NCBI GenBank assembly: GCA_017410455.1
Contig: JAFQQT010000004.1
Coordinates: 124,001 to 188,000, forward strand
Source: Clostridia bacterium
GTDB lineage: Bacteria > Bacillota > Clostridia > Christensenellales > Aristaeellaceae
DNA: 64,000 bases
Direction of reading: 5' to 3'
In this document: positions 1-7,558 of the stretch, piece after piece
Layout of the letters: each line of letters opens with the position of its first letter
How positions within the stretch are numbered: position 1 is the first letter of the stretch
Notes under the pieces: generated by a model
Told to the model about the DNA's origin: nothing
Database searches by the model: none
The model's input: the letters and a program-made list of their open reading frames with translations, nothing else
Translations under genes and position numbers: made by a program

Positions 1-1
1 C

Positions 2-787
2 GACCCGCAGCAGCGCCGCGCCCCGAAGCCCGTGAAACCCAAACCCGTTGATGTGCCGGAACGCAAGGCCGCAAAGCCCCGCCGCACGCCCGCGTGGCTG
101 CGCACCGTGCTCACGCTGGCATTCATTGGCGTGCTGGCGCTGGGCACCCTGGCGCTGGTGATCATGGCGGACATGCGCACCACAGAGAAGGCCCGGCAGC
201 AGGCCTGGGCGGACCTGCTGAGCAACTACCATGTGACCCAGAGCGACGATGGTACGCTGCGCGTCACCTGGCAGGATCTCATCGAACATTACGCGGCCAT
301 CTACAACCTCAACCCGGCCTTTGTCACGGCCGTCATCCGCAACGAAAGCTCCTTCCGCACCACGGCGGTTTCCAGCGTGGGCGCGCGGGGTCTGATGCAG
401 ATGATGCCGGACACCGCCGAGTGGATCGCCGGAAAGCTGGGCGAGTCCTACGATTTTGACCGGCTCTACGACCCGGAAACGAGCATCCGCTACGGCTGCT
501 GGTATCTGGGGTATCTGGCCGACCTCTTCGCCGGCGACACGGTGCTCGTCTGTGCGGCCTATCATGCCGGGCAGGGCGAGGTCTGGGGCTGGCTGGGCAA
601 CACCGCCATCTCCCCCGACGGCGCAACCGTGCCCATCGCCAACATCCCCATCAGCAACACCAGAACTTATGCAGAAAGGGTGACCTATGCTTATGGCGTT
701 TACGAGAAGCTCCTTTATCCTGCTGAAGCGACTGCTGTGCCTGGCGCTCACAGCGCTCCTGCTGATTTCAGCGCCGCATGCCGCTGA
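2..787 (+). CDS. Lytic transglycosylase (SLT domain), 5' end outside window
   Basis: Peptidoglycan lytic transglycosylase, predicted to cleave the MurNAc-GlcNAc bond outside the membrane. The frame is open to the left edge, so the GTG at 32 is only the first start visible and the true start may lie upstream. Numbered from that GTG, a membrane segment spans about residues 23-46, after a basic proline-rich cytoplasmic stretch. The SLT fold covers about 80-240: the catalytic glutamate is E105 in the NESSF motif, followed by the GLMQMMP motif and by AAYHAGQG. The last 101 bases overlap the next gene in another frame. The family call is firm; the biological role (cell-wall turnover or envelope assembly) is inferred. 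Confidence 0.88.
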   Translation, partial: DPQQRRAPKPVKPKPVDVPERKAAKPRRTPAWLRTVLTLAFIGVLALGTLALVIMADMRTTEKARQQAWADLLSNYHVTQSDDGTLRVTWQDLIEHYAAIYNLNPAFVTAVIRNESSFRTTAVSSVGARGLMQMMPDTAEWIAGKLGESYDFDRLYDPETSIRYGCWYLGYLADLFAGDTVLVCAAYHAGQGEVWGWLGNTAISPDGATVPIANIPISNTRTYAERVTYAYGVYEKLLYPAEATAVPGAHSAPADFSAACR

Positions 788-2279
788 CGCCTCGACCGTG
801 GAGGATTCCCTGGTGGTGGGCATCCAGAGCACCAAGACCGTGCAGCTGCGCCCGCTGGAACCTGTGGAGCGAGACATGATGAGCATCTACGACCTGATGT
901 ATGACGGGCTCATCACCATCAACGACGACTACCTGCCCGAGGGCAATCTGGCTGAGAGCTGGAGCATGTCGCCCAATGGCAAGAACTGGACCTTCCACCT
1001 GCGCGAGGGCGTGTACTTCTCCAATGGTGACGAGCTGACCGCCCAGGACGTGGTGGCCACTGCCAACTGGATCCTCGCCAAGGCCAACAGCAGCAGCGGC
1101 GACACAGGGTACTACGTCAACCTGAAGTACTTCGTTGACACCATCACCGCAGAGGATGAATACACGGTCGTGGTCAAGGCCGAGCGCGCCTATTTCGGCC
1201 TGCTGTACGCGATGACTTTCCCCGTTGTGCCCGCCTGGGCGCTGGAGAGCGACAACCCTCCCGGCACGGGCGCGTACATCTGCGACTATTTTGCGCCCCG
1301 CGTCGGCCTTCGCCTGGTTCCCAACCCCTACTGGTGGCAGGGTCAGCCCCAGGTGACCACCATCCTCTTTGAGATGCACGACAAGGCCGCCGAGGTCATC
1401 GAGTCCTACGAGTACAACCGCGTGGACGCCATCTTCACCCGTTCCATCGCCTCGGCGCAGTACAAGGGCGGCAGCACCTCGCTGGCGCTGGATTACCGCA
1501 CCAATCAGCTCGAATGCCTGCTGATGAACCACTCTGCCTTCCCGCTGAACCGGCAGAGCGTGCGCGAGGCCATCCGGCTGATCGTGGATGTGGACAAGAT
1601 CGCCAGCAGCATCTACAACGGCATGGTGGAGCGCACCGACACGCCCTTCATCGCCGGCACCTGGATGTACAACGACGGCCTGGACAGCTACTTCCGCACC
1701 GATCCCCAGCGGGCGTTGGAGCTGCTGGAAGCCGATGGCTGGTACGACGTGGACGACGACGGCGTGCTGGAGCGCCTCAACGACAGCGGCGAATACGTCG
1801 AGCTCGCCATGACCCTGGACATCTACGAAGAGCCCGACAACGACGTCCGCCTGGAGACCGCCAACTACATCGCCGACACGCTGAACGCCTACGGCTTCAA
1901 GGTGACCGTGCAGACGCAGAAATTCAGCGACGTGCAGCAGGCCCTGAGCGTGGGCAACTTCCACCTGTGCCTGGCGGCTTATGCCATGGATCCCTGCCCG
2001 GACGCGGGCTTCCTGCTCATGCGCACCAACACCGGCAACTACTGCCGCTACCGCTCCGACGACATGACCGACCTGTGCAGCAGCCTGCGCAAGCAGACCA
2101 CCCAGGCCGACTATCAGCGCGTGCTCTTCCAGATCCAGGAGCAGTTCGCCAGGGATTGCCCCTTCCTGTGCCTGTTCTACCGCTCTGGCACCGTGCTCAC
2201 CCGCCGCATGTACACCACCGTGCGCGATGTGCGCGAATACGAGCTGCTCAAGGGCATCGACACCTTCCGTACCAACTGA
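687..2279 (+). CDS. Peptide-type ABC transporter substrate-binding protein (SBP_bac_5)
   Basis: Extracytoplasmic binding protein of the oligopeptide/nickel family (530 residues). The N-terminus has a basic segment and a hydrophobic core ending near SAPHAADA, which fits signal peptidase I cleavage. There is no lipobox cysteine, unusual for a Gram-positive binding protein. The family core is clear: LAESW, the FHLREGVYFSNGDELTAQDV block at about 95-120 and a C-terminal region with REYELLKGIDTF. An AAAGGG ribosome site lies about 7 bases before ATG 687 (a second ATG at 693 is possible). The start lies inside the transglycosylase gene, giving a 101-base overlap. No permease or ATPase gene is adjacent, so it is an orphan component or serves a distant transporter. 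Confidence 0.88.
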   Translation: MLMAFTRSSFILLKRLLCLALTALLLISAPHAADASTVEDSLVVGIQSTKTVQLRPLEPVERDMMSIYDLMYDGLITINDDYLPEGNLAESWSMSPNGKNWTFHLREGVYFSNGDELTAQDVVATANWILAKANSSSGDTGYYVNLKYFVDTITAEDEYTVVVKAERAYFGLLYAMTFPVVPAWALESDNPPGTGAYICDYFAPRVGLRLVPNPYWWQGQPQVTTILFEMHDKAAEVIESYEYNRVDAIFTRSIASAQYKGGSTSLALDYRTNQLECLLMNHSAFPLNRQSVREAIRLIVDVDKIASSIYNGMVERTDTPFIAGTWMYNDGLDSYFRTDPQRALELLEADGWYDVDDDGVLERLNDSGEYVELAMTLDIYEEPDNDVRLETANYIADTLNAYGFKVTVQTQKFSDVQQALSVGNFHLCLAAYAMDPCPDAGFLLMRTNTGNYCRYRSDDMTDLCSSLRKQTTQADYQRVLFQIQEQFARDCPFLCLFYRSGTVLTRRMYTTVRDVREYELLKGIDTFRTN

Positions 2280-2301
2280 TCCCGATACCAAGGAGGCCGC
2301 C

Positions 2302-2742
2302 ATGACCGCACCAGAGATGCAGCGTGCATTCGTGACCCTGCACCCCGAAGCCGCCGGCGCCGCTTTCGACGCATGGGCCTATGGCGCCGACCCGGACGAG
2401 CTGGCCCGGCTCACCCTCGCAGGCCGCAAGCGCGCGACAGCCTCGGCTCTCCCGCTCTATGAGGCTGAAGGCGAGACGGTCCCCCACGCCGGGGAGTACA
2501 GCATCATTCTGGACAGCCGAGGCGACGCTGTCTGCATCGTCCGGACAACGCAGGTCAGCATCATCCCCTTCTGCCGCGTGTCCGCTGCCTTTGCCGCCAG
2601 GGAGGGCGAGGGCGACCTTTCGCTGGCCTGGTGGCGACAGGTACACGAGAGCTACTTCACCCGCGTGATGTCGGAGGCCGGACTGACCTTCACCCACGAC
2701 ATGCCCGTCGTCTGCGAGGAATTCGAGGTGGTATACCCATGA
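2302..2742 (+). CDS. ASCH domain protein
   Basis: 146-residue single-domain protein of the ASCH superfamily, a PUA-like beta-barrel fold thought to bind RNA or modified nucleosides. Visible hallmarks are the TLAGRKRAT motif (about 36-44), the central strand around HAGEYSIILD, and the C-terminal LAWWRQVHESYF segment. The start at 2302 follows an AAGGAGG site (2290-2296); a longer reading from 2227 would run into the upstream gene and lacks such a site. The stop codon overlaps the start of the phosphatase gene (ATGA), indicating translational coupling. The molecular substrate cannot be told from sequence. Confidence 0.87.
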   Translation: MTAPEMQRAFVTLHPEAAGAAFDAWAYGADPDELARLTLAGRKRATASALPLYEAEGETVPHAGEYSIILDSRGDAVCIVRTTQVSIIPFCRVSAAFAAREGEGDLSLAWWRQVHESYFTRVMSEAGLTFTHDMPVVCEEFEVVYP

Positions 2743-3302
2743 CGCAGATCTACTATGTCCGCCATGCGGAGCCGAACTACCGCAACCACGACGACGCGGC
2801 GCGCGAGCTGTCCCCCCGCGGTCAGGCAGATTGCCAGCTTGTCACCGATTTCCTGCTGGACAAGGGCATCGACGTCATCCTCTCCAGCCCCTACCGCCGC
2901 GCCGTGGACACATTGCGGCCCTTTGCGGAATCGGTGCGTCTGCCCATTCACCATGTTGCAGATTTCCGCGAGCGCAAGGTGGACTCGGAGTGGATCGATG
3001 ATTTCGACGCATTCAGCCGCAGGCAGTGGGCCGACTTCGACTTCCGCCTGGATGGCGGTGAATCCCTCCGGGAGGTGCAGGCGCGCAACATCGCCGCGCT
3101 TCAGGCCGTTCTGACGGAGCATGCCGGGCAGCGCATCGCCATCGGCGGGCATGGCACGGCCATTTCGGCGATCCTCAACCACTACGATCCCGCCTTTGGC
3201 TACGCGCAGTTCGACAGCATCCGGCGCATCATGCCCTGGATCGTCCGCATGGACTTTGAAGGCACGGCCTTCCTCGGCTGGGAAGGCTTCGTGCTGAAGT
3301 GA
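2739..3302 (+). CDS. Histidine phosphatase family protein
   Basis: 187-residue member of the phosphoglycerate mutase-like histidine phosphatase superfamily. The phospho-acceptor motif is YVRHAEP at residues 5-11 (a variant of RHGE), the second arginine lies in SSPYRRA, and the second catalytic histidine is in GGHGTA. It is likely a small-molecule or phosphoprotein phosphatase rather than a glycolytic mutase, because of its length and the HAE variant. It begins in a 4-base ATGA overlap with the ASCH gene and is followed by a hairpin terminator. The substrate is unknown. Confidence 0.87.
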   Translation: MTQIYYVRHAEPNYRNHDDAARELSPRGQADCQLVTDFLLDKGIDVILSSPYRRAVDTLRPFAESVRLPIHHVADFRERKVDSEWIDDFDAFSRRQWADFDFRLDGGESLREVQARNIAALQAVLTEHAGQRIAIGGHGTAISAILNHYDPAFGYAQFDSIRRIMPWIVRMDFEGTAFLGWEGFVLK

Positions 3303-3310
3303 CCTCCTGC

Positions 3311-3337
3311 CCCCCGGCGCAATCGCGTCGGGGTTTT
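3311..3337 (+). terminator. Intrinsic terminator after histidine phosphatase gene
   Basis: A GC-rich hairpin (CCCCGGCG / CGTCGGGG) follows the phosphatase stop codon by 8 bases and is followed by GTTTTC. Confidence 0.7.
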
Positions 3338-3375
3338 CTACCTCACTTTTCTTTCGATATTCATCTATTTAGATA

Positions 3376-3404
3376 TTGACAAAACCATTTTATCCCTGTA
3401 TAAT
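3376..3404 (+). promoter_or_regulatory. Consensus sigma-A promoter
   Basis: TTGACA at 3376-3381 and TATAAT at 3399-3404 are separated by exactly 17 bases, a perfect match to the housekeeping consensus. The -10 box lies 75 bases before the next start codon. Confidence 0.9.
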
Positions 3405-3478
3405 GCAATCAGGTGGTGGAGAAGACGTCCTCTGCCATCAGGGCTGTCCGGACAGCCCGCATCACAGGAGGTACACCC

Positions 3479-3817
3479 ATGAACAACTTCATCACCTGGT
3501 GCGATGAACGCACCCGCGACTGCATGGCCAGCAAGGCCCGGCTCCACGCCGACGGGCGGGATGACGAGGCCGCTTTCATGCAGATCCGCGCAAACGTATA
3601 CGGCATTTTCCGCACCGTGTACACCGCCGTGAAGGGCGACAAGCCCCAGCTGCAGGCGAGGCTGACGAGCATCCCCGCTGCATGGGAAACCGCCCTTGCG
3701 CAGGCCGAGCAGCACGGCGACGCGCAGCGCGCCCACATCGAGCGCATCAAGCTGGAAATCGTCGCCGCCATCCGACACTATGTCACCAACGCACAGGAGG
3801 CGAAGCCCCATGACTGA
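3479..3817 (+). CDS. Small protein of unknown function next to ArsR-type regulator
   Basis: 112-residue hydrophilic, probably all-helical protein that I do not recognise. It has no signal peptide or membrane segment. The sequence begins with NFITWCDERTRDCM and has several short amphipathic helices. ATG 3479 follows an AGGAGG site about 8 bases upstream, so an in-frame GTG at 3413 is unlikely. A perfect consensus promoter precedes it, and the gene overlaps the downstream ArsR-family regulator by 8 bases, so the two are co-translated. That pairing suggests it may be regulated by, or work with, the regulator; this is inference. Confidence 0.75.
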   Translation: MNNFITWCDERTRDCMASKARLHADGRDDEAAFMQIRANVYGIFRTVYTAVKGDKPQLQARLTSIPAAWETALAQAEQHGDAQRAHIERIKLEIVAAIRHYVTNAQEAKPHD

Positions 3818-4364
3818 ATCGCAAGCGCTGGCGCTCTTCAAGTGCCTGGGGGACAAATCCCGCCTGCAGATCCTCAAATCCCTGGCGCAGGAGGACATGT
3901 ATGTTGAGCGTCTGGCAGAGCGCCTCGGGCTGACCCCGCCGACCATCTCCTTCCACCTGAAGAAGCTGTCCGACGCCGGCGCCGTCCGCTCTTACAAGAC
4001 GCAGTACTACACCATGTACGCCCTGGAAACAGCCGTTTTCGAGCAGACGATGCTCTCCCTCATTCGGGAGGAGTCCGCCGAGGCTGATCTGCAGCGGCAG
4101 CGGGACGAGGCCTACCGGCAGAAGGTGATCCGCAGCTTCTTCCATTATGGCAAGCTCCGCTCCATCCCCACGCAGAAGAAGAAGGAGCGCATCGTCCTGG
4201 AGGAGATCGTCCGCGCCTTCGAGGCCGGGCGCGACTACACCGAGCGCGAGGTGAACATCATCCTCGCGGATTTCCACGACGACTTCTGCACCCTCAGGCG
4301 CGACCTGATCGGCGAAGGGCTGATGACGCGCGAGAATCAGATCTACCGCCGCACCGACGCGTGA
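3810..4364 (+). CDS. ArsR-type HTH regulator with DUF2087
   Basis: 184-residue transcription regulator. Residues about 1-75 form an ArsR-type winged helix (ALFKCLGDKSRLQIL, then the recognition helix in LTPPTISFHLKKL). Residues about 115-180 form a DUF2087 domain (IPTQKKKERIVLEEIVRAF, REVNIILADFHDD, DLIGEGLMTRE). No cysteine pair resembling a metal site is evident in the HTH part, so metal sensing is not supported. ATG 3810 overlaps the preceding gene by 8 bases, in one operon from the 3376 promoter. It probably controls its own operon, but no operator was identified. Confidence 0.87.
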   Translation: MTESQALALFKCLGDKSRLQILKSLAQEDMYVERLAERLGLTPPTISFHLKKLSDAGAVRSYKTQYYTMYALETAVFEQTMLSLIREESAEADLQRQRDEAYRQKVIRSFFHYGKLRSIPTQKKKERIVLEEIVRAFEAGRDYTEREVNIILADFHDDFCTLRRDLIGEGLMTRENQIYRRTDA

Positions 4365-4377
4365 CACATTGACCCCG

Positions 4378-4408
4378 CCGGGCTTCCCCACCAGGAGGCC
4401 CGGTTTTT
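4378..4408 (+). terminator. Intrinsic terminator after ArsR/DUF2087 gene
   Basis: The stem CCGGGC/GCCCGG with a 13-base loop is followed by TTTTT, 14 bases after the stop codon. Confidence 0.8.
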
Positions 4409-4455
4409 AGTGTGAATCCCTTAATGTGAATCCCCGGAATTTCAGCACATTCCCC

Positions 4456-4484
4456 TTGCAATCCTCTCTGGAAGCTGTTACAAT
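4456..4484 (+). promoter_or_regulatory. Sigma-A promoter of MATE gene
   Basis: TTGCAA (4456-4461), a 17-base spacer and TACAAT (4479-4484). The -10 box overlaps an upstream in-frame ATG at 4483, which argues for the later start of the MATE gene. Confidence 0.8.
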
Positions 4485-4518
4485 GAAGATTGAATGCAAA
4501 CAAAAGGAGTCAAGGATC

Positions 4519-5946
4519 ATGAAGTTTCTCGCAAGCCTGCGCCGCTTCTTTGGCGCACAGGATATGACAGTCGGTTCGCCCATGTCCTGCCTGCTGAAGT
4601 TCTCCATTCCCCTGTTGATCGGCAACATCACCCAGCAGCTGTACAACATCGTGGATGCAATGATCATCGGCCAGAGCCACTGGGGCGACACGGGCCTTGC
4701 CGCCGTCGGCCTGGCTGGGCCCATCGTGAACCTGCTGCTGGTGCTCTTTATGGGCATCTCCACCGGTGCGTCCATCCTCTCCGCCCAGTACTTCGGCGCC
4801 AAGGACCGTCCGACCCTCAACCGCACCGTCGGCGCTTCGCTGTTCCTGATCGCCGTTTCTGGCGTGATCATGATGGTCGTGGGCTATTTCCTCTCCCCCG
4901 TGCTGATCAACATGACCAATCCGCCTGCTACGGACGGCAGCGAGGCTGTTTCCGTGGCCGAGGGCGCTACGCAGTATCTGCAGATCTTCTTCCTGGGCAT
5001 CATCGGCAGCGGCATGTACAACATCATTTCCGGTATCCTGCGCGGCCTTGGCGACAGCATGATGCCCCTGCTGTTCCTGGTCGTTGCCTGCGTGCTGAAC
5101 ATCTTCCTGGACCTGGCCTTCGTGGAAAAGATGGGCGTTGCCGGCGTGGCGCTGGCGACCATCATCGCCCAGGGCATGTCGGCCATTCTGTGCCTGTGGC
5201 GGCTATGCACCCTCAGGAAGGTCTGCGATGTGGAAGTGAGGCACATCCTCCACCCCGATAAGCAGCTGATGTTCAAGATCGGCGCGCTGGGCCTGCCCGC
5301 CGGCGTCACCCAGGCCATCTTCTCCACCTCCGCCATCATCGTGCAGAACCTGACCAACCAGCTGGGCGAGGCGATGATCGCCGCCAACACCGCCGTGATG
5401 CGCGTGGACGGCTTCGCCATGATGCCCAACTTCACCTTCGGCACTGCTGCCACCACCTACATCGGCCAGAACGTGGGCGCAGGCAAGGGCGAGCGCATCA
5501 GGCCCGGCATCAAGTCCATGCTGATCCTGGCGCTGACCTCCTCCGTCATCATGGTGGGTGGCATCCTGCTGCTGGGGCATAACCTGATCGGCCTGTTCAC
5601 CCAGACCGAACTGACCAGAAACCTGGGCGTGCAGGGCCTGCAGACGCTGGCCCTGGGCTACATCTGCTTCAGCGTGACGCAGGTGCTGCAGGGCACCATG
5701 CGCGGCGCGGGTGAAACGCAGATCCCCATGTGGATCTCCATCATCACCACCGTCGCGCTGCGCATGCCGCTGGCTTACCTGCTGGCTTACCTGACCCGCA
5801 CCGCCGAGTGGCCCCACGGCCAGCCCTCGGCCATCTTCGGCAGCCTCCTGACCTCCTGGATCGTCGCGATGCTGCTGACCATCATCGTTTACAAGACAAA
5901 GGGCTGGCGCAAGCATCTGCCCACCGTCAAGGAACCGCTCGCCTGA
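4519..5946 (+). CDS. MATE family multidrug/Na+ antiporter
   Basis: 475-residue membrane exporter of the MATE (MOP) superfamily, about 12 transmembrane segments, expected to expel cationic drugs or metabolites using a Na+ or H+ gradient. Family marks are the N-terminal GSPMSCLLKFSIPLLIGN motif, the NIVDAMIIGQ motif after the first helix and the pseudo-symmetrical repeat (QAIFSTSAIIVQN in the second half). ATG 4519 is chosen because AAAAGGAGT lies 8 bases upstream, while the promoter -10 box overlaps the alternative ATG at 4483. It is transcribed alone from the 4456 promoter and ended by a hairpin at 5958. The transported substrate cannot be predicted. Confidence 0.92.
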   Translation: MKFLASLRRFFGAQDMTVGSPMSCLLKFSIPLLIGNITQQLYNIVDAMIIGQSHWGDTGLAAVGLAGPIVNLLLVLFMGISTGASILSAQYFGAKDRPTLNRTVGASLFLIAVSGVIMMVVGYFLSPVLINMTNPPATDGSEAVSVAEGATQYLQIFFLGIIGSGMYNIISGILRGLGDSMMPLLFLVVACVLNIFLDLAFVEKMGVAGVALATIIAQGMSAILCLWRLCTLRKVCDVEVRHILHPDKQLMFKIGALGLPAGVTQAIFSTSAIIVQNLTNQLGEAMIAANTAVMRVDGFAMMPNFTFGTAATTYIGQNVGAGKGERIRPGIKSMLILALTSSVIMVGGILLLGHNLIGLFTQTELTRNLGVQGLQTLALGYICFSVTQVLQGTMRGAGETQIPMWISIITTVALRMPLAYLLAYLTRTAEWPHGQPSAIFGSLLTSWIVAMLLTIIVYKTKGWRKHLPTVKEPLA

Positions 5947-5957
5947 GCCCCGATCCC

Positions 5958-5992
5958 CGCGCGTGCCGCTGCCATGCTGCACGCGCGTATTT
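5958..5992 (+). terminator. Probable terminator after MATE gene
   Basis: A 9-bp perfect stem (CGCGCGTGC / GCACGCGCG) with a 12-base loop is followed by TATTTC. It lies between the MATE stop and the ribosome site of the next gene. The U tract is short. Confidence 0.55.
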
Positions 5993-6009
5993 CAAAGGAG
6001 GAAACCGCC

Positions 6010-7509
6010 ATGACACTCGAACAGGCTCTTGCCCGGATGAAAGAACTGCTGGCTGCCCAGCAGGCCTACAACCACGCCATGGGCGTGCTGTCCCTGGACG
6101 GCGACACCGCCGCGCCCACCGCTTCCGCCCGCGGCCGCGCAGAGACCATGGGCTACCTCTCCGGCGTGACCTACCAGCTGCTGGTCAACGACGAAGTGAA
6201 GGAGGCCCTCGAGACCATCCTCGCCAGCCGCGACGCCGTGACCCCCATGCAGGCCCGCCAGGCGGAGCTGCTCAAGGAGGACTACGACGACTCCGTGCGC
6301 ATCCCCATGGAGGAGTACGTCGCCTATTCGACCCTGCTGACCAACGCCAACGCCGCCTGGCACGACGCCAAGGAACGCAGCGATTACGCGGCCTTCGCGC
6401 CCTACCTGCGGCAGATCATCGACTACAACCGTCGCTTCGCCGCCTACAAGGACGCCACCCGCCCCGCATACGACGTGCTGCTGGATGGCTTCGAAAAGGG
6501 CGCTTCCACCGCGACGCTGGACCCCTTCTTCCGCCTCCTGCGCGAAAAGCTCAGCCCGGTGATCATCGAGGTGGCCAGCCGCCCCGCGCCGGATGACGCC
6601 TTCCTCCATCAGCGCTTCCCCATTGGCGATCAGCGCATCTTCTCCGATAAGCTGATGGCCATGATGGGCATCCCTCGCGACCGCTGCGGCATCGCCGAAA
6701 CCGAGCACCCCTTCACCACCAACTTCAACAAGTGGGATGTGCGCATCACCACCAACTATTCCGAAACCGATGTGGCGGACAGCATGTACTCCGTCATCCA
6801 CGAGGGCGGCCACGCGCTGTACGAGCTGGGCACGGCGGATGAGATCCAGTTCACCAACCTGGCCAGCGGCGCCTCCATGGGCCTTCACGAGAGCCAGAGC
6901 CGCTTCTACGAGAACCTGATCGGCCGCAGCCTCCCCTTCTGCCGCGCGCTGCTGCCGGTGATGCAGGGCTGCTTCCCCCAGCAGATGCAGGGCGTAACGG
7001 CTGAGCAGCTCTATGCGGCCGTCAACCGCTCCCGCCCGAGCCTCATCCGCACCCAGGCTGATGAGCTTACCTACGGGCAGCATGTTGCCATCCGCTATGA
7101 GATGGAGAAGCTGATGATCGGCGGCGACGCGAAGGTGGAGGACCTTCCCGCGCTGTGGAACCGGATGTACAAAGAGTACCTGGGCGTGACCGTCCCCAAC
7201 GACCGCGAGGGCATCCTGCAGGACGTGCACTGGGCCGGCGGCATGCTGGGCTACTTCCCCTCCTACGCGCTGGGCAGCGCCTACGGCGTGCAGATGCTTG
7301 CCGCGCTGGAGAAGGACTTCGACCCCTGGGCGGACGTGGAGAAGGGCGACCTGAGCCGCATCACCGCCTGGCTGGGCGAGAAGATCCACCGCCACGGACG
7401 CATGCTGACCCCGCCGCAGCTGCTTGAAAGCGCCATCGGCGGCCCCTTCGACCCCGAGTGCTACGTGCGCTACCTCACGAAGAAGTTCACCGACCTCTAC
7501 CGCCTGTGA
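6010..7509 (+). CDS. M32 family metallocarboxypeptidase
   Basis: 499-residue zinc (or cobalt) carboxypeptidase of family M32, a cytoplasmic enzyme that removes C-terminal amino acids. The defining motifs are present in order: HPF at residues 233-235, HEGGH at 264-268 (the HExxH zinc site with its glutamate) and HESQSR starting at 293, whose glutamate supplies the third zinc ligand. The length matches the family. ATG 6010 follows a perfect AAAGGAGG site (5995-6002), so a longer reading from 5974 is not used. It stands alone between the MATE gene and the convergent CRISPR operon. Confidence 0.93.
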   Translation: MTLEQALARMKELLAAQQAYNHAMGVLSLDGDTAAPTASARGRAETMGYLSGVTYQLLVNDEVKEALETILASRDAVTPMQARQAELLKEDYDDSVRIPMEEYVAYSTLLTNANAAWHDAKERSDYAAFAPYLRQIIDYNRRFAAYKDATRPAYDVLLDGFEKGASTATLDPFFRLLREKLSPVIIEVASRPAPDDAFLHQRFPIGDQRIFSDKLMAMMGIPRDRCGIAETEHPFTTNFNKWDVRITTNYSETDVADSMYSVIHEGGHALYELGTADEIQFTNLASGASMGLHESQSRFYENLIGRSLPFCRALLPVMQGCFPQQMQGVTAEQLYAAVNRSRPSLIRTQADELTYGQHVAIRYEMEKLMIGGDAKVEDLPALWNRMYKEYLGVTVPNDREGILQDVHWAGGMLGYFPSYALGSAYGVQMLAALEKDFDPWADVEKGDLSRITAWLGEKIHRHGRMLTPPQLLESAIGGPFDPECYVRYLTKKFTDLYRL

Positions 7510-7521
7510 TGGCACAGCAAA

Positions 7522-7549
7522 AGCCTGTCCGGTCCGCGCCGGGCAGGCT
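7522..7549. terminator. Shared terminator between M32 gene and CRISPR operon
   Basis: Hairpin AGCCTGTCCGG / CCGGGCAGGCT with a 6-base loop lies between two convergent genes. On the minus strand the stem is followed by TTTTGC, fitting termination of the CRISPR operon; on the plus strand by CATTTC. Confidence 0.65.
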
Positions 7550-7558
7550 CATTTCATG

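Noticed and set aside
2227-2301. Extended N-terminus for the ASCH protein
   Set aside because: AAGGAGG directly precedes ATG 2302 and the extension lies inside the binding protein gene.
5992-7515. 507-residue minus-strand frame opposite the M32 gene
   Set aside because: The plus-strand frame carries all M32 motifs; the opposite frame has none.
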